Positions 53,155 through 62,161 of a DNA stretch of 64,000 nucleotides are shown here, piece after piece. Position numbers and translations under genes: made by a program. Numbering within the stretch: the first letter of the stretch is position 1; every line of letters begins with the position of its first letter. Below the pieces are notes generated by a model, which worked only from the letters and a program-made list of their open reading frames with translations, was not told where the DNA came from and did not search any database. The stretch is taken from NCBI RefSeq assembly GCF_004087835.1, contig NZ_CP035119.1:930001-994000 (forward strand). The letters are read 5' to 3'. This stretch comes from Halorussus pelagicus (GTDB lineage: Archaea; Halobacteriota; Halobacteria; Halobacteriales; Haladaptataceae).

Positions 53155-53160
53155 CTTTTA
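53155..53160 (+). promoter_or_regulatory. TATA-like box for rps24e operon
   Basis: CTTTTA lies about 43 bases upstream of the rps24e ATG at 53201, giving a leader of about 17 bases. Confidence 0.4.
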
Positions 53161-53200
53161 CAGGCTACGTGGCCAAGTAGTGAGTAACTGAGCGATACAC

Positions 53201-53518
53201 ATGGAAGTCGAAATCCTCTCCGAGGAGCAGAATCCGATGCTCCACCGGTCCGAAGTGCGGTTCCAGATAGTTCACGACGAATCGACCCCTTCGCGCTTGT
53301 CGGTCCGCGACAGCCTCGCGGCCAAGCTCGACAAGGACTCCAGCGAGGTCGTCGTCCACGAAATGAACACCAAGTTCGGAATGCGAAAGACCGTCGGCTA
53401 CGCGAAGGTCTACGACAGCCCCGAACACGCCCGCGATGTCGAGCAGGAGTACATGCTCGAACGCAACAAGATTGCCGCGGACACCGACGCCGAAGCCGAG
53501 GCGGAGGAGGCTGAATAA
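53201..53518 (+). CDS. rps24e: 30S ribosomal protein S24e
   Basis: This 105-residue protein has [60 protein letters not shown] and an acidic C-terminus. These are characteristic of archaeal S24e. Its TAA shares one base with the ATG of S27ae, so the two ribosomal proteins are coupled. Confidence 0.95.
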   Translation: MEVEILSEEQNPMLHRSEVRFQIVHDESTPSRLSVRDSLAAKLDKDSSEVVVHEMNTKFGMRKTVGYAKVYDSPEHARDVEQEYMLERNKIAADTDAEAEAEEAE

Positions 53519-53652
53519 TGGCGCGCAACGAGTTCTACAACGACGACGGCACCACCGACAAAGAGCAGTGTACCCGGTGTGGCGACGCGTTCCTCGCCGA
53601 CCACGGCGACCGCCTCCACTGCGGCCGGTGTGGCTACACCGAGTGGAAGTAG
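53518..53652 (+). CDS. rps27ae: 30S ribosomal protein S27ae
   Basis: This 44-residue zinc-ribbon protein begins [13 protein letters not shown] and has [19 protein letters not shown] then RCGYTEWK. The four cysteines bind zinc, as in all archaeal S27ae. It overlaps the S24e stop (TAATG). Confidence 0.95.
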   Translation: MARNEFYNDDGTTDKEQCTRCGDAFLADHGDRLHCGRCGYTEWK

Positions 53653-53748
53653 GGCGATGCACCGACCGAAGGTGAGGTGCATCGTGAAAAAGCGAACGGC
53701 GACAGCGAGCGGGCCTCGTTCCCGCGAGCAGGAGCCGTGAGCAAGCGA

Positions 53749-55338
53749 ATGCGCGTCCTCGGCATCGAGGGCACAGCGTGGGCGGCCAGTGCGGCGGTGT
53801 ACGACGACGAAACGGCCGCAACTGACCCCGACGGTATTTTTATCGAGACCGACGCCTACCAACCCGAGAGCGGCGGCATTCACCCGCGCGAGGCCGCTGA
53901 ACACATGAGCGACGCCGTCCCCGAGGTCGTCGAGACGGCCTTGGAGGCGGCCGACGGTCCGATAGACGCCGTCGCGTTCTCGCGCGGTCCCGGTCTCGGT
54001 CCCTGCCTACGGACGGTCGGTACCGCCGCGCGCGCGCTGGCCCAGACGTTGGACGTGCCCCTCGTCGGCGTCAACCACATGGTCGCGCACCTCGAAATCG
54101 GCCGCCAGCAGTCGGGCTTCGACTCGCCGGTCTGTCTGAACGCCTCGGGCGCGAACGCCCACGTACTGGGCTACCGGAACGGTCGGTATCGCGTCCTCGG
54201 CGAGACGATGGACACCGGCGTCGGCAACGCCATCGACAAGTTCACTCGTCACGTCGGGTGGTCCCACCCCGGCGGGCCGAAGGTCGAGGAGGCCGCGGCC
54301 GACGGCGAGTACACCGAACTGCCCTACGTCGTCAAGGGGATGGACTTCTCGTTCTCGGGCATCATGAGCGCCGCGAAAGACGCCTACGACGACGGCGTTC
54401 CGGTCGAAGACGTGTGTTACTCCCTTCAGGAGACCGTCTTCGCCATGCTCACGGAGGTCGCGGAGCGCGCGCTCTCGCTGACCGGGAGCGACGAACTCGT
54501 CCTCGGCGGCGGCGTCGGACAGAACGCCCGCCTCCGGGAGATGTTGCGGGAGATGTGCGACCAGCGCGGCGCGGACTTCTACGCGCCGGACCCGCGCTTC
54601 CTCCGGGACAACGCCGGGATGATTGCGGTGCTGGGCGCAGAGATGGCCCGCACGGGCGACACCCTCGAAATCGGGGCCTCGGCCGTGGACCCGAACTTCC
54701 GGCCGGACCAAGTGCCGGTCAGTTGGCGCGCAGACGACGAATCCGTCGCGGTCCGGCGCGACGAGGGGACCGAAGTGCAGGGCGCGGAGGCGACGGTCGA
54801 AATCGGTGACGAGCGTGTCACGAAGCGCCGCCTGCCCAAGAGCTACCGCCACCCGGAACTCGACGCGCGACTCCGGCGCGACCGGACGGTCCTCGAAGCG
54901 CGCCTCACCAGCGAGGCCCGCAGGCACGGCGTGCCGACGCCGGTGGTTTACGACGTGGACCCCGAGGAGGGCGTGATAGTCTTCGAGTGCGTTGGCGAGG
55001 CTGACCTACGGGACGGACTCACGACCGAGCGCGTGCGCGACGTGGCGCGACACCTCGCCGCGATTCACCGCGCGGGGTTCGTCCACGGCGACCCCACCAC
55101 GCGAAACGTCCGGGTCGGACCAAAGCGGACCTTCCTCATCGACTTCGGACTGGGATACAACACCGACGACGACGAGGACTACGCGATGGACCTCCACGTC
55201 TTCGGCCAGAGTCTCGCGGGAACGTCGGACAACGCCGACTCGCTCCGCCAGACCTTCGAGGACGCCTACGCCGAGGTCGGCGACGAGGCGGTCCTCGACC
55301 GCCTCCGGGAAGTCGAAGGGCGCGGTCGGTACCAGTAG
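53749..55338 (+). CDS. bifunctional tRNA t6A synthase Kae1 / kinase Bud32
   Basis: The chosen ATG at 53749 starts MRVLGIEGTAWAASAAVYDD, as in other archaeal Kae1, and gives 529 residues. The Kae1 half (to ~325) has HMVAHLE metal histidines, NASGANAHVLGYRNG, and GGGVGQNARLREMLREM. The Bud32 half has YRHPELDARLRRDRTVLEAR, FVHGDPTTRNVRVG and FLIDFGLGYNTDDDEDYAMD. The protein makes threonylcarbamoyladenosine in ANN-decoding tRNAs. The fused form is usual in haloarchaea. Confidence 0.95.
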   Translation: MRVLGIEGTAWAASAAVYDDETAATDPDGIFIETDAYQPESGGIHPREAAEHMSDAVPEVVETALEAADGPIDAVAFSRGPGLGPCLRTVGTAARALAQTLDVPLVGVNHMVAHLEIGRQQSGFDSPVCLNASGANAHVLGYRNGRYRVLGETMDTGVGNAIDKFTRHVGWSHPGGPKVEEAAADGEYTELPYVVKGMDFSFSGIMSAAKDAYDDGVPVEDVCYSLQETVFAMLTEVAERALSLTGSDELVLGGGVGQNARLREMLREMCDQRGADFYAPDPRFLRDNAGMIAVLGAEMARTGDTLEIGASAVDPNFRPDQVPVSWRADDESVAVRRDEGTEVQGAEATVEIGDERVTKRRLPKSYRHPELDARLRRDRTVLEARLTSEARRHGVPTPVVYDVDPEEGVIVFECVGEADLRDGLTTERVRDVARHLAAIHRAGFVHGDPTTRNVRVGPKRTFLIDFGLGYNTDDDEDYAMDLHVFGQSLAGTSDNADSLRQTFEDAYAEVGDEAVLDRLREVEGRGRYQ

Positions 55339-55388
55339 TTCGCGCTCGGCGATTCGGACGTTTTAGCAGTATGAGAAGCGACGGCGAG

Positions 55389-56345
55389 TCAAACCAGCAG
55401 TCCGGACTGTAGCAGGGCTATCAGTCCCGTCAGCGTCACCACGCTGGCCACGGTGCTGGTGAAGATGGCCGTGCTCACGTACTCCGGCCCGGTCAGTCTG
55501 CCGTCGCCGCCCGAATCGTACTCGATGGACAGAATCAGCGGCGTGACCGCCGCGGGCATCCCACACTCCAAGATGAACACGCGGGCGACCGCCGGGTTCG
55601 ACCCGAGACCCAGCAGGAGGGCGACGCCGACGCCCACCAGCGGCGCGACGACGAGTTTGAGACCGTTCGAGACGCCGACCCGCGAAACGGCCGCGCCGTG
55701 TTTCGTGTTGGCCAGTTGGATGCCGAGCATCAGCAACATCACCGGAATAGCCGAGTCGCCGACCAGTTTCAGCGTCTCCATCGCCGCGGTATCGCTGGCG
55801 GGGACGACGCCGAACCAGCGCGCCAGCCACGCCGCGACGACGGCGTAGACCAGCGGCAGGCGAAACACCTCGACCGCGGCCGAGCGCAGGTCGGTCCCCT
55901 CGCCGCGCGAGGCGAGGTAGACGCCGACTGTGTACATCAACAGCGACTGGCCCGCGATGTAGAGGACCGCCGTCGAGCGTCCGACCGCGCCGAACGCGAA
56001 CGCCGACAGCGGGATGCCGTAGTTGCCCGCGTTCGGAAACGACGACGAGAGGACTAGCGCGCCCAGTACGGGTTCGGTCTCGCCGAGCAGTCGGCCGACG
56101 ACTTCCGCGAGCAGGACCATCACCACTGTGAACAGCGCGACCCCGAAGACGAGTTTCGCCGCCAGTCCGCCCGAGATTTCGGACGTGGCGAGGCTGTGGA
56201 AGATGAGCGCGGGCGTCAGCACGTAGATGGTGATAGTTCCGAGCGAGTCCACGTTCACGTCGCGGGTCTTCCCGAGCAGGAAGCCGACCGCCGCGACCGA
56301 CAGGACCGGCAGGATAGCGGACCCGAGCGCGGAGACGAGTGACAC
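55389..56345 (-). CDS. AEC-family (auxin efflux carrier-like) transporter
   Basis: This 318-residue protein has about ten helices. The first half has SVAAVGFLLGKTRDVNVDSL, ITIYVLTPALIFHSLATSEI and SSSFPNAGNYGIPLSAFAFG. The second has KLVGDSAIPVMLLMLGIQLA and LECGMPAAVTPLILSIEY. The N-terminal N-x-G-NYG loop region is typical of AEC transporters of organic acids. Substrate unknown. Confidence 0.9.
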   Translation of the reverse strand: MSLVSALGSAILPVLSVAAVGFLLGKTRDVNVDSLGTITIYVLTPALIFHSLATSEISGGLAAKLVFGVALFTVVMVLLAEVVGRLLGETEPVLGALVLSSSFPNAGNYGIPLSAFAFGAVGRSTAVLYIAGQSLLMYTVGVYLASRGEGTDLRSAAVEVFRLPLVYAVVAAWLARWFGVVPASDTAAMETLKLVGDSAIPVMLLMLGIQLANTKHGAAVSRVGVSNGLKLVVAPLVGVGVALLLGLGSNPAVARVFILECGMPAAVTPLILSIEYDSGGDGRLTGPEYVSTAIFTSTVASVVTLTGLIALLQSGLLV

Positions 56346-56403
56346 GTCTGGTAGGGTGGCGGGTAGCCGTTACAAAAGTGTCGGAGGCGGCGAGACGGGT
56401 CGG

Positions 56404-58128
56404 TCACGCGGACCGTGTCTGTTTGCGCTCGACGGCGACGCCGGAGACGACGAGGCGGACGCCCTCGCGGTACTCGGTGTCGATAGTGACCTCCCAGCCG
56501 TGGACGCGCGCGAGCGTCCTGACGTTCGGCAGCGCCATGCCAACTTCCGGGTCGGGTGCCGAGACGCCGTACTCGAAGAACGGCTCCGTGTCGTCCGGTG
56601 GCGGTTCGCCGTCGTCAGCGACAACGAAGCCGTCGTCGCGGAGGCAAACGGTCACCTCGGAAGCACCGTTGTGGGCCACAAAGGAGAAGGCGCTCTCGAA
56701 GAGGTCTTCGAGCCGGGATTCCTCGGCCCGTAGCGTGCCGCGGCCCTCAACGGAGAGCGCGATGTCGTCCGGGGCGGCCGCGCTCCACCCGGAGTTCACG
56801 ACCGTCGAGAAGTCGAGGCGGCTGGTCTCCTCTAGCGTTTGGCCGTGTCTTGCGAGGTCCGAGAGGTCGCCGACGATAGTCGTCATGCGGTCGGCCGCGT
56901 GCGAGGCGGTCTGTAACGACTCCCGCGCACCCTGTAGATTACCGTCCTCTAACGCACGACCGGCCAGTCCCACTCGACCGCCGACGATTTGGAGCGTGTT
57001 GAGCAGTTCGTGTCTGATGGCCGCGGCGAAGCCTTCGAGCTGGTCGTTCTGGCGCTCCAACTCCCGGCGGCGGCGTTCGGTCTCGGTCACGTCGCTGACA
57101 ACGACCATCCGCCCGATGTCGGCCTGCCCGAGCGTGAACGCGGTGTCGCTGACGAGGTAATACTGCGACTCACCGTCTCCTCGCCGCTCCAAGACGGGGT
57201 CGGCATCGGTTTCTGCGTCAGTGTTGGTGTCCGTGTCACTGTCGGCGGCTCCGACCCGCGCGGCGAGGTCCGGGAGGACGGCGGCCAGCGGTTTGCCGGT
57301 CGCGCCCTCAAGCGCCGGGAACAGGGTGCGAGCGCCTCCGTTGTAGTCCCGAATACGGTCCTCGCTGTCGAGATACACGACCGGTGCGTCAACGCCGTCC
57401 GTGAGTTGAACCGCGAGGAACTTGTCCTCGAAGACGTACAGCACGCCGAGCGCGAAGATGGCGACCCCGAGGGGTTCGTAGTTGATATCGACGAGAGCCG
57501 GACTCGCAAATCCCACAATGTCGAACGCCACGGGGAGACCGGTCGCGGCGACGACGGCACCGAGCGACCGCGTGTCGTAGTCGGCTTCGAGGAACAGTTC
57601 GTAGAGCATGAAGAACCCGACCGCGACGAGGGCGTAGGAAAGCCCCGAGACGACCCAGTGAAACGTCTGGTGGTGAATCGACAGGTGCGGGAACGGTGTC
57701 GTCGCAATCTCGGTAGTGAAGTAGAGTCCGTGCAGCGGGTTCGTGACCTTTACCGCGACGATGAACGCGTACACCGCCACGGCCGCCCGACGGTAGCCGA
57801 CGCTCCTGTGAAACGACCGTCCGGTGTACGCCGAACAGAAGTACAGCCACGCCCCGACAGTGGTTAGCCCGACGACGAGGCTGAGGAGGTACGCGACGTA
57901 CTGAGCCAGTCGGGTCGAAGCCAGTAGAAAGGCGAGTTCCAGTCCGGCCCAGCCGCCGCTACTGACGAGAAGCGCCAGAAGCCCTCGTCGCGTGTCGGCG
58001 TCCGTCACGTACCGGGCTCGCAAGACGGCGACCCCGCAGCCGAGCGTGGCGAACCCGTACGCGAGTACGTATCCGAGATACTGCCATCCGACGCCGAATA
58101 GCGCCATTTGTTGCCACCTAACTACCAT
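56404..58128 (-). CDS. 7TM-sensor histidine kinase with degenerate ATP-site motifs
   Basis: This 574-residue protein has about seven N-terminal membrane helices (residues 10-230, a histidine-kinase N-terminal 7TM domain). A PAS-like domain follows (VYLDSEDRIRDYNGGARTLF, ~250-345) and a DHp helix with GFAAAIRHELLNTLQIV, phosphoacceptor H373. The ATPase domain is unusual. The N-box segment LFESAFSFVAHNG lacks the usual asparagines. VADDGEPPPDDTEPFFEYG is near normal, but the G2 glycine box reads EVGMALPNVRT. ATP binding may be impaired. The gene ends 58 bases before the AEC gene start, on the same strand. Confidence 0.85.
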   Translation of the reverse strand: MVVRWQQMALFGVGWQYLGYVLAYGFATLGCGVAVLRARYVTDADTRRGLLALLVSSGGWAGLELAFLLASTRLAQYVAYLLSLVVGLTTVGAWLYFCSAYTGRSFHRSVGYRRAAVAVYAFIVAVKVTNPLHGLYFTTEIATTPFPHLSIHHQTFHWVVSGLSYALVAVGFFMLYELFLEADYDTRSLGAVVAATGLPVAFDIVGFASPALVDINYEPLGVAIFALGVLYVFEDKFLAVQLTDGVDAPVVYLDSEDRIRDYNGGARTLFPALEGATGKPLAAVLPDLAARVGAADSDTDTNTDAETDADPVLERRGDGESQYYLVSDTAFTLGQADIGRMVVVSDVTETERRRRELERQNDQLEGFAAAIRHELLNTLQIVGGRVGLAGRALEDGNLQGARESLQTASHAADRMTTIVGDLSDLARHGQTLEETSRLDFSTVVNSGWSAAAPDDIALSVEGRGTLRAEESRLEDLFESAFSFVAHNGASEVTVCLRDDGFVVADDGEPPPDDTEPFFEYGVSAPDPEVGMALPNVRTLARVHGWEVTIDTEYREGVRLVVSGVAVERKQTRSA

Positions 58129-58211
58129 TTCATCTTAAACATGCGGTTGCCTTTCGAGGACGAAACCTCGAAAATCTACGGTCACGGAGAACCGCCGTTC
58201 GGACGAGGAGG

Positions 58212-59117
58212 CTACTCCTCGCCCGGCGGATTCAGGTCGCGCTGAAACTCGTCGAAGACCTCCAAGTCGTCGGGAATCTCGTACTCGATGTGGCGACTCT
58301 CCTTGTCGGTCTCCGCGTCGGTGTCCAGCGGTTCGGCCACCTCCTCCCAACCGGGCTTGATTTTCACGCTCTTGGCCGGTTGACCGACCGCGATGTGGTG
58401 GTCGGGCACGTCGCGCTGGACGATGGACTTCGCGCCGACGATGGCGTTTTCCCCGACGCGGACGCCCGCCCGGACCATCGAGTCGTAGGTGATGCGGGCG
58501 TCGTCACCGATGACGGTGCGGTAGTTCTCAACTTGGGTCTGGTCAACCACGTCGTGGTCGTGGGTGTAGACGTGCGCCGAGTCAGAGACGGAGACGCGGT
58601 CGCCGAGGACCAACTCGCCGCGGTCGTCCAGATGCACGTCGTCGTGGACGACGACGTTGTCGCCCATCGTGATGTTGTGGCCGTAGGTGAACGTGATGCC
58701 CTTGAAGAACCGACAGTTGTCACCGCAGTCGGCAAAGAGGTGGTCGGCGAGCATCGCGCGGAACCGGAGCGCGAACTCCACGTTGTCGGCCATCGGCGTG
58801 GCGTCGAACTGCCGCCAGAGCCACTGGATATGCTTGGACTGTTTGAACTTCGCTTCGTTTTTCTCGGCGTAGTATTCGCTTTCGAGCGTCGCGTTACACG
58901 GGTCATAGCTCTGTAGACGCGCCGTCTCGGCAGGCGAGACCTCCTCGCCGTCCTGCCACCGGTCGTAGGCCTCCCGGTCGCCGTGGAGATCGACCAACAC
59001 CTCCTCGACTACCGCGCAGGTATCCTCGTCGCTGGCGAGTCGCCGGTCTACCTCCGCGATGAACGCTTCGAGCGAGGCCTCCATCTCGTCCGGGAGGGTC
59101 ACGTATCGTTTAGTCAT
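58212..59117 (-). CDS. left-handed beta-helix acyltransferase (MaaT-like)
   Basis: The ATG at 59117 is preceded by GGAGGA seven bases upstream and gives 301 residues starting MTKRYVTLPDEMEASLEAF. The C-terminal half has hexapeptide repeats (TYGHNITMGDNVVVHDDVHL, VIGDDARITYDSMVRAGVRV) and a conserved NxxVGAKSIVQRDVPDHH end with VGQPAKSVK. These features fit maltose/galactoside O-acetyltransferase relatives. The N-terminal acidic half is longer than the minimal enzyme. The acceptor is unknown. Confidence 0.85.
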   Translation of the reverse strand: MTKRYVTLPDEMEASLEAFIAEVDRRLASDEDTCAVVEEVLVDLHGDREAYDRWQDGEEVSPAETARLQSYDPCNATLESEYYAEKNEAKFKQSKHIQWLWRQFDATPMADNVEFALRFRAMLADHLFADCGDNCRFFKGITFTYGHNITMGDNVVVHDDVHLDDRGELVLGDRVSVSDSAHVYTHDHDVVDQTQVENYRTVIGDDARITYDSMVRAGVRVGENAIVGAKSIVQRDVPDHHIAVGQPAKSVKIKPGWEEVAEPLDTDAETDKESRHIEYEIPDDLEVFDEFQRDLNPPGEE

Positions 59118-59207
59118 ACAGGGTCCTCCGTGGTCACTTACCGCCACTTGTCATCGTAACGTGATGGGGGTTTTGGTTGCGGCGGGGAGTGCAGAAACCG
59201 CCGTGCG

Positions 59208-59235
59208 TCGGTCGCTCCGCGCGCGGAGCGACCGA
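59208..59235 (-). terminator. 28-base perfect palindrome 3' of hemQ-like gene
   Basis: TCGGTCGCTCCGCG and its mirror CGCGGAGCGACCGA make a perfect palindrome 31 bases downstream of the chlorite-dismutase-like gene on the minus strand. It could end that transcript. No strong T-run follows in that direction. Confidence 0.4.
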
Positions 59236-59266
59236 TAAGAACGACAAAACGAGTTTCGACGTGCAG

Positions 59267-60808
59267 TCAGGCCAAGAAGACGTGTCGCGGCCGGTCGGCC
59301 AGCACGTCGCGGCCCCAATCGACGGTGTCGGCAAAGTCGTCGCTCCGGAAGAACGTCATGGCGTCCTCCTTGGACTCCCACTGGCTGGCGATGAACATGT
59401 CGTTTTCGTCTTCACAGTTGGCCAATAGGTCCGTTTCGAGGTGGCCGTCCATCCCTTCGAGGACGCCACCCACGGTGTCGAACTTCTCCACGAAGTCTTC
59501 GCGGTGTTCGGGCTTGACGGTGTAGAACATTCCCATCGTGCCAAAGCCACTCTCTTCTCCGGCGCGAGCGACGATTCCCGGCAGGTCCGCGAGGAATCCG
59601 CCCGCGGTGTCGGCCGCGCTCTGGGTCTCCCAGATGCTCACGACCGCCGAGCGGTCCCGGTCGGACGCTTCCTTCGTCTGGTACACTGCAGTCTTGACGT
59701 GCGTGTCGTAGTGTTCGAAGTTGCCCCGCAGGCCGTCTACCTCCTCGAAGAGTTCGTCGGTGTCGGCCTCCGAGTAGAGGACCATCGCGTACACGTCTTC
59801 GCCGTGGGGTTGACCCGCGTAGATGTCGAGGTCTTCGAGTTCGCCGCGGATGTTCCCGGAGTCATCGGCGTCGTCGGAGTCGTGGTCGTGGCCGCCGTCG
59901 TCGCCGTGATGGTGGCCGTCGCCGTGTCCTTCGCTGTCACCGTGGCCGTGATGGCCGCCGTCGTCGCCGTGATGGCCGCCTTCACCGTGCGGGTGACCCG
60001 ACGAGTCGGCGTCCGCGCTCTCGTCTGCCGGAACCGCTTCTCCGGCCATGAACGCCGGTAGGTCCTCCGGTTCGAACTGGCGACCGAAGTAGAACGGGCC
60101 GAACTCGGCGTACTTGGAACTGCTCTCGTCGAACCGGAGTTCGTAGAGCAGGTCCTTGATGTGGGTCGGGTCGTTGCTGAACAGGTCAACGCCCCACTCG
60201 TAGTCGTCGAAGCCGATAGAGCCGGAGATGACCTGCGAGACCTGTCCGGCGTAGGTCTTGCCGATTTCGCCGTGGGCGTCCATCATCTCGGCGCGCTCGT
60301 CGAACGGCAGGTCGTACCAGTTCTCTCCGGGTTCGCGGCGCTTGTCCATCGGGTAGAAGCAGACGAACTCGCTGTCGGGAATTTCGGGGTAGAGCTTGCT
60401 CTCGGCGTAGCGCGCGAGACCGGTGTCCTCGATTTCGGATGGCTCTTTGGTCATCTCCTCGCTGGTGTAGCCGCCGACTTCCGTCACCGAAACGTAGGAG
60501 TTGGTCTGGTCGGTGTACTCGGCGAACGCGGTGTCCTCGAACGCGCGCTCCGCGGTGTCGAGGTCGGCCATCGTCGGCCGGAAGTGAATCACGAGCAGGT
60601 CGGCCTTGTGGCCGAGCATCGAGAACACCGCCGAGGAGCCGTCCTCGGCGTCGGTCACGTCCACGCGCTCGCGCAGGAACGAGACGCCAGCGTCGAGGGC
60701 GGCGTCGCGCTCTCGTTGCGGGGCGTCGCGCCACGCGTCCCAATCGACGGTTCGGAAATCGTGAAGCGCGTACCAGCCCTCGTTGGTCGCCGGGGGTTCT
60801 CTCGTCAT
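59267..60808 (-). CDS. chlorite-dismutase-family/ABM fusion protein with His-rich linker (PitA-like)
   Basis: This 513-residue protein has an N-terminal Cld/HemQ-like domain (EGWYALHDFRTVDWDAW; FVCFYPMDKRREPGENWYDL, DYEWGVDLFSNDPTHIKDL). A central His/Asp/Gly-rich linker follows near residues 270-320 (HHGDDGGHHGHGD and related runs). A C-terminal antibiotic-biosynthesis-monooxygenase-like ABM domain ends it (FGTMGMFYTVKPEHREDFVEK, MFIASQWESKEDAMTFFRSD). The Cld-ABM fusion with a metal-binding linker is the haloarchaeal PitA/HemQ-type architecture, linked to haem metabolism. It is divergent from a PadR regulator. Confidence 0.9.
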   Translation of the reverse strand: MTREPPATNEGWYALHDFRTVDWDAWRDAPQRERDAALDAGVSFLRERVDVTDAEDGSSAVFSMLGHKADLLVIHFRPTMADLDTAERAFEDTAFAEYTDQTNSYVSVTEVGGYTSEEMTKEPSEIEDTGLARYAESKLYPEIPDSEFVCFYPMDKRREPGENWYDLPFDERAEMMDAHGEIGKTYAGQVSQVISGSIGFDDYEWGVDLFSNDPTHIKDLLYELRFDESSSKYAEFGPFYFGRQFEPEDLPAFMAGEAVPADESADADSSGHPHGEGGHHGDDGGHHGHGDSEGHGDGHHHGDDGGHDHDSDDADDSGNIRGELEDLDIYAGQPHGEDVYAMVLYSEADTDELFEEVDGLRGNFEHYDTHVKTAVYQTKEASDRDRSAVVSIWETQSAADTAGGFLADLPGIVARAGEESGFGTMGMFYTVKPEHREDFVEKFDTVGGVLEGMDGHLETDLLANCEDENDMFIASQWESKEDAMTFFRSDDFADTVDWGRDVLADRPRHVFLA

Positions 60809-60881
60809 GGCTCATACTCGGTTCCGAGGCGGTAATAGGTTTTTGAGTCCTGCTCGACACCGACCGGGAGACGCTCGTTTC

Positions 60882-60914
60882 TCCGACCGAAAGCCTTTCA
60901 AAAATACGGTCGGA
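60882..60914 (+). promoter_or_regulatory. inverted repeat around PadR-gene TATA box
   Basis: TCCGACCG (60882-60889) and CGGTCGGA (60907-60914) form perfect arms flanking the AT-rich TTTCAAAAATA that should be the TATA region for the PadR gene. This is a good candidate operator for its own product and perhaps for the divergent gene. Confidence 0.5.
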
Positions 60915-60925
60915 ACTTTCCCACA

Positions 60926-61447
60926 ATGCGGAAAAGCGGCCCGCCGAAAGGCCTCATCGCGTATCTCGTGCTCGAACTGCTGGACGAAAAACCTCGATAC
61001 GGCTACGAGATACTCAAAGAGATTCGGTCCATCAGCGGCGGCCACTGGGAACCCTCCTACGGGTCGGTCTACCCCATCCTCTACAAGTTCGAGGAGAAAG
61101 GGTGGGCCGAGCGCATCGAGCGCGAGGACGAACCCGACCGCAAGTATTTCGAGATCACCGACTCGGGCCGCGAGGAACTCGCGGAGAAGCGCGAGGAGAC
61201 CGGCGGCAAGGCCCGCGATTTCGCGGACGTAATCTTGGGCTTCTACCACGTCTTCGCGGCGTTCGCCACCGACGACCGTTTCGAGGTCGAGGACCGCTCC
61301 GACGAGTGGCGCTTCGACGAGCAGTTCAACGCGTGGATAATCGAGCAACTCATCCGCCACTACGAGCGGGACTTCGGCGACTTCGAGCGGATTCCGGACA
61401 CGCCCGAGGAGTTCGCCGAGCGGATGGGACTCGACGCCGAGGAGTAG
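60926..61447 (+). CDS. PadR-family transcriptional regulator
   Basis: This 173-residue regulator has the PadR winged helix KGLIAYLVLELLDEKPRYGYE, IRSISGGHWEPSYGSVYPIL and YKFEEKGWAERIEREDEPDR. A helical C-terminal dimerisation part follows (ARDFADVILGFYHVFAAF). PadR proteins repress stress or transport genes. It is divergent from the PitA-like gene. An inverted repeat flanks its predicted TATA box. Confidence 0.92.
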   Translation: MRKSGPPKGLIAYLVLELLDEKPRYGYEILKEIRSISGGHWEPSYGSVYPILYKFEEKGWAERIEREDEPDRKYFEITDSGREELAEKREETGGKARDFADVILGFYHVFAAFATDDRFEVEDRSDEWRFDEQFNAWIIEQLIRHYERDFGDFERIPDTPEEFAERMGLDAEE

Positions 61448-61558
61448 TGCGGCAGAGTAAGACAGCGTGTGAGTCGTCGGCGATTCTCTACGTTCTCACG
61501 GGTCCGTCCCACTGATTAGCGGACGACGTGCGAAAAAATAGTCAGGGGGACAGTCGAG

Positions 61559-62062
61559 TCAGTTGGTGACGTCCAGACTGCCGGAGATGTCGCGGCTGCT
61601 GTCGGAGGGGTTACCGACAGCGACGGCAGCACTGTCCTCCGGGATGCTCACCGTGGCCTTAACGTTGTGCGTATCGCTGTCACTGACCGACGCGTAGTGG
61701 AACTTTTCGGTCGCCGTATCGACAAAGCCGATGTCAACGGAGTGTTGCGGCGAGTACTGGAGGTCGAACTCGTAGTACGCGCCCTCGACGATGGCCGGAG
61801 ACTCCACGCCGTCGAAAGCGCCAGGCGGCATGCCATCGAAATCGGTTCCGACTGGCCACGACGCCTCTGTCGTCACGTCGTCGCTGACCTGCTCGATGGT
61901 AGCGGAGTCGAGCTTCTCTGTTTCGATCTCGCTTGCGGGGATTTTCTCGGCGTCGCTCTCGGCCGCGGTCCCGACACCGCTGGCCAGCGCACCGACACCA
62001 ACCGTGGTTATCGCACTCTTCCGCACGAACGACCGCCGTGTCTGTTTTGACATGGCATTCAT
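61559..62062 (-). CDS. Tat-exported hypothetical protein
   Basis: This 167-residue protein has TRRSFVRKSAITTVGVGALA and a cleavable ASGVGTAAE end of signal. ATG 62053 (MSKQTRRSF) is an equally likely start. The mature part is acidic and beta-rich (YYEFDLQYSPQHSVDIGFVD, FHYASVSDSDTHNVKATVSI). No lipobox, so it is probably secreted. No family was recognised. Confidence 0.75.
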   Translation of the reverse strand: MNAMSKQTRRSFVRKSAITTVGVGALASGVGTAAESDAEKIPASEIETEKLDSATIEQVSDDVTTEASWPVGTDFDGMPPGAFDGVESPAIVEGAYYEFDLQYSPQHSVDIGFVDTATEKFHYASVSDSDTHNVKATVSIPEDSAAVAVGNPSDSSRDISGSLDVTN

Positions 62063-62161
62063 TTTGTTAGCAGACTAACTATTAAAATTTTCTACTAGAG
62101 AAATAACAAAATTTAATAAAAATATTTCTAGATTAATTTAATCGGGGCGAGTTACCCGTCG

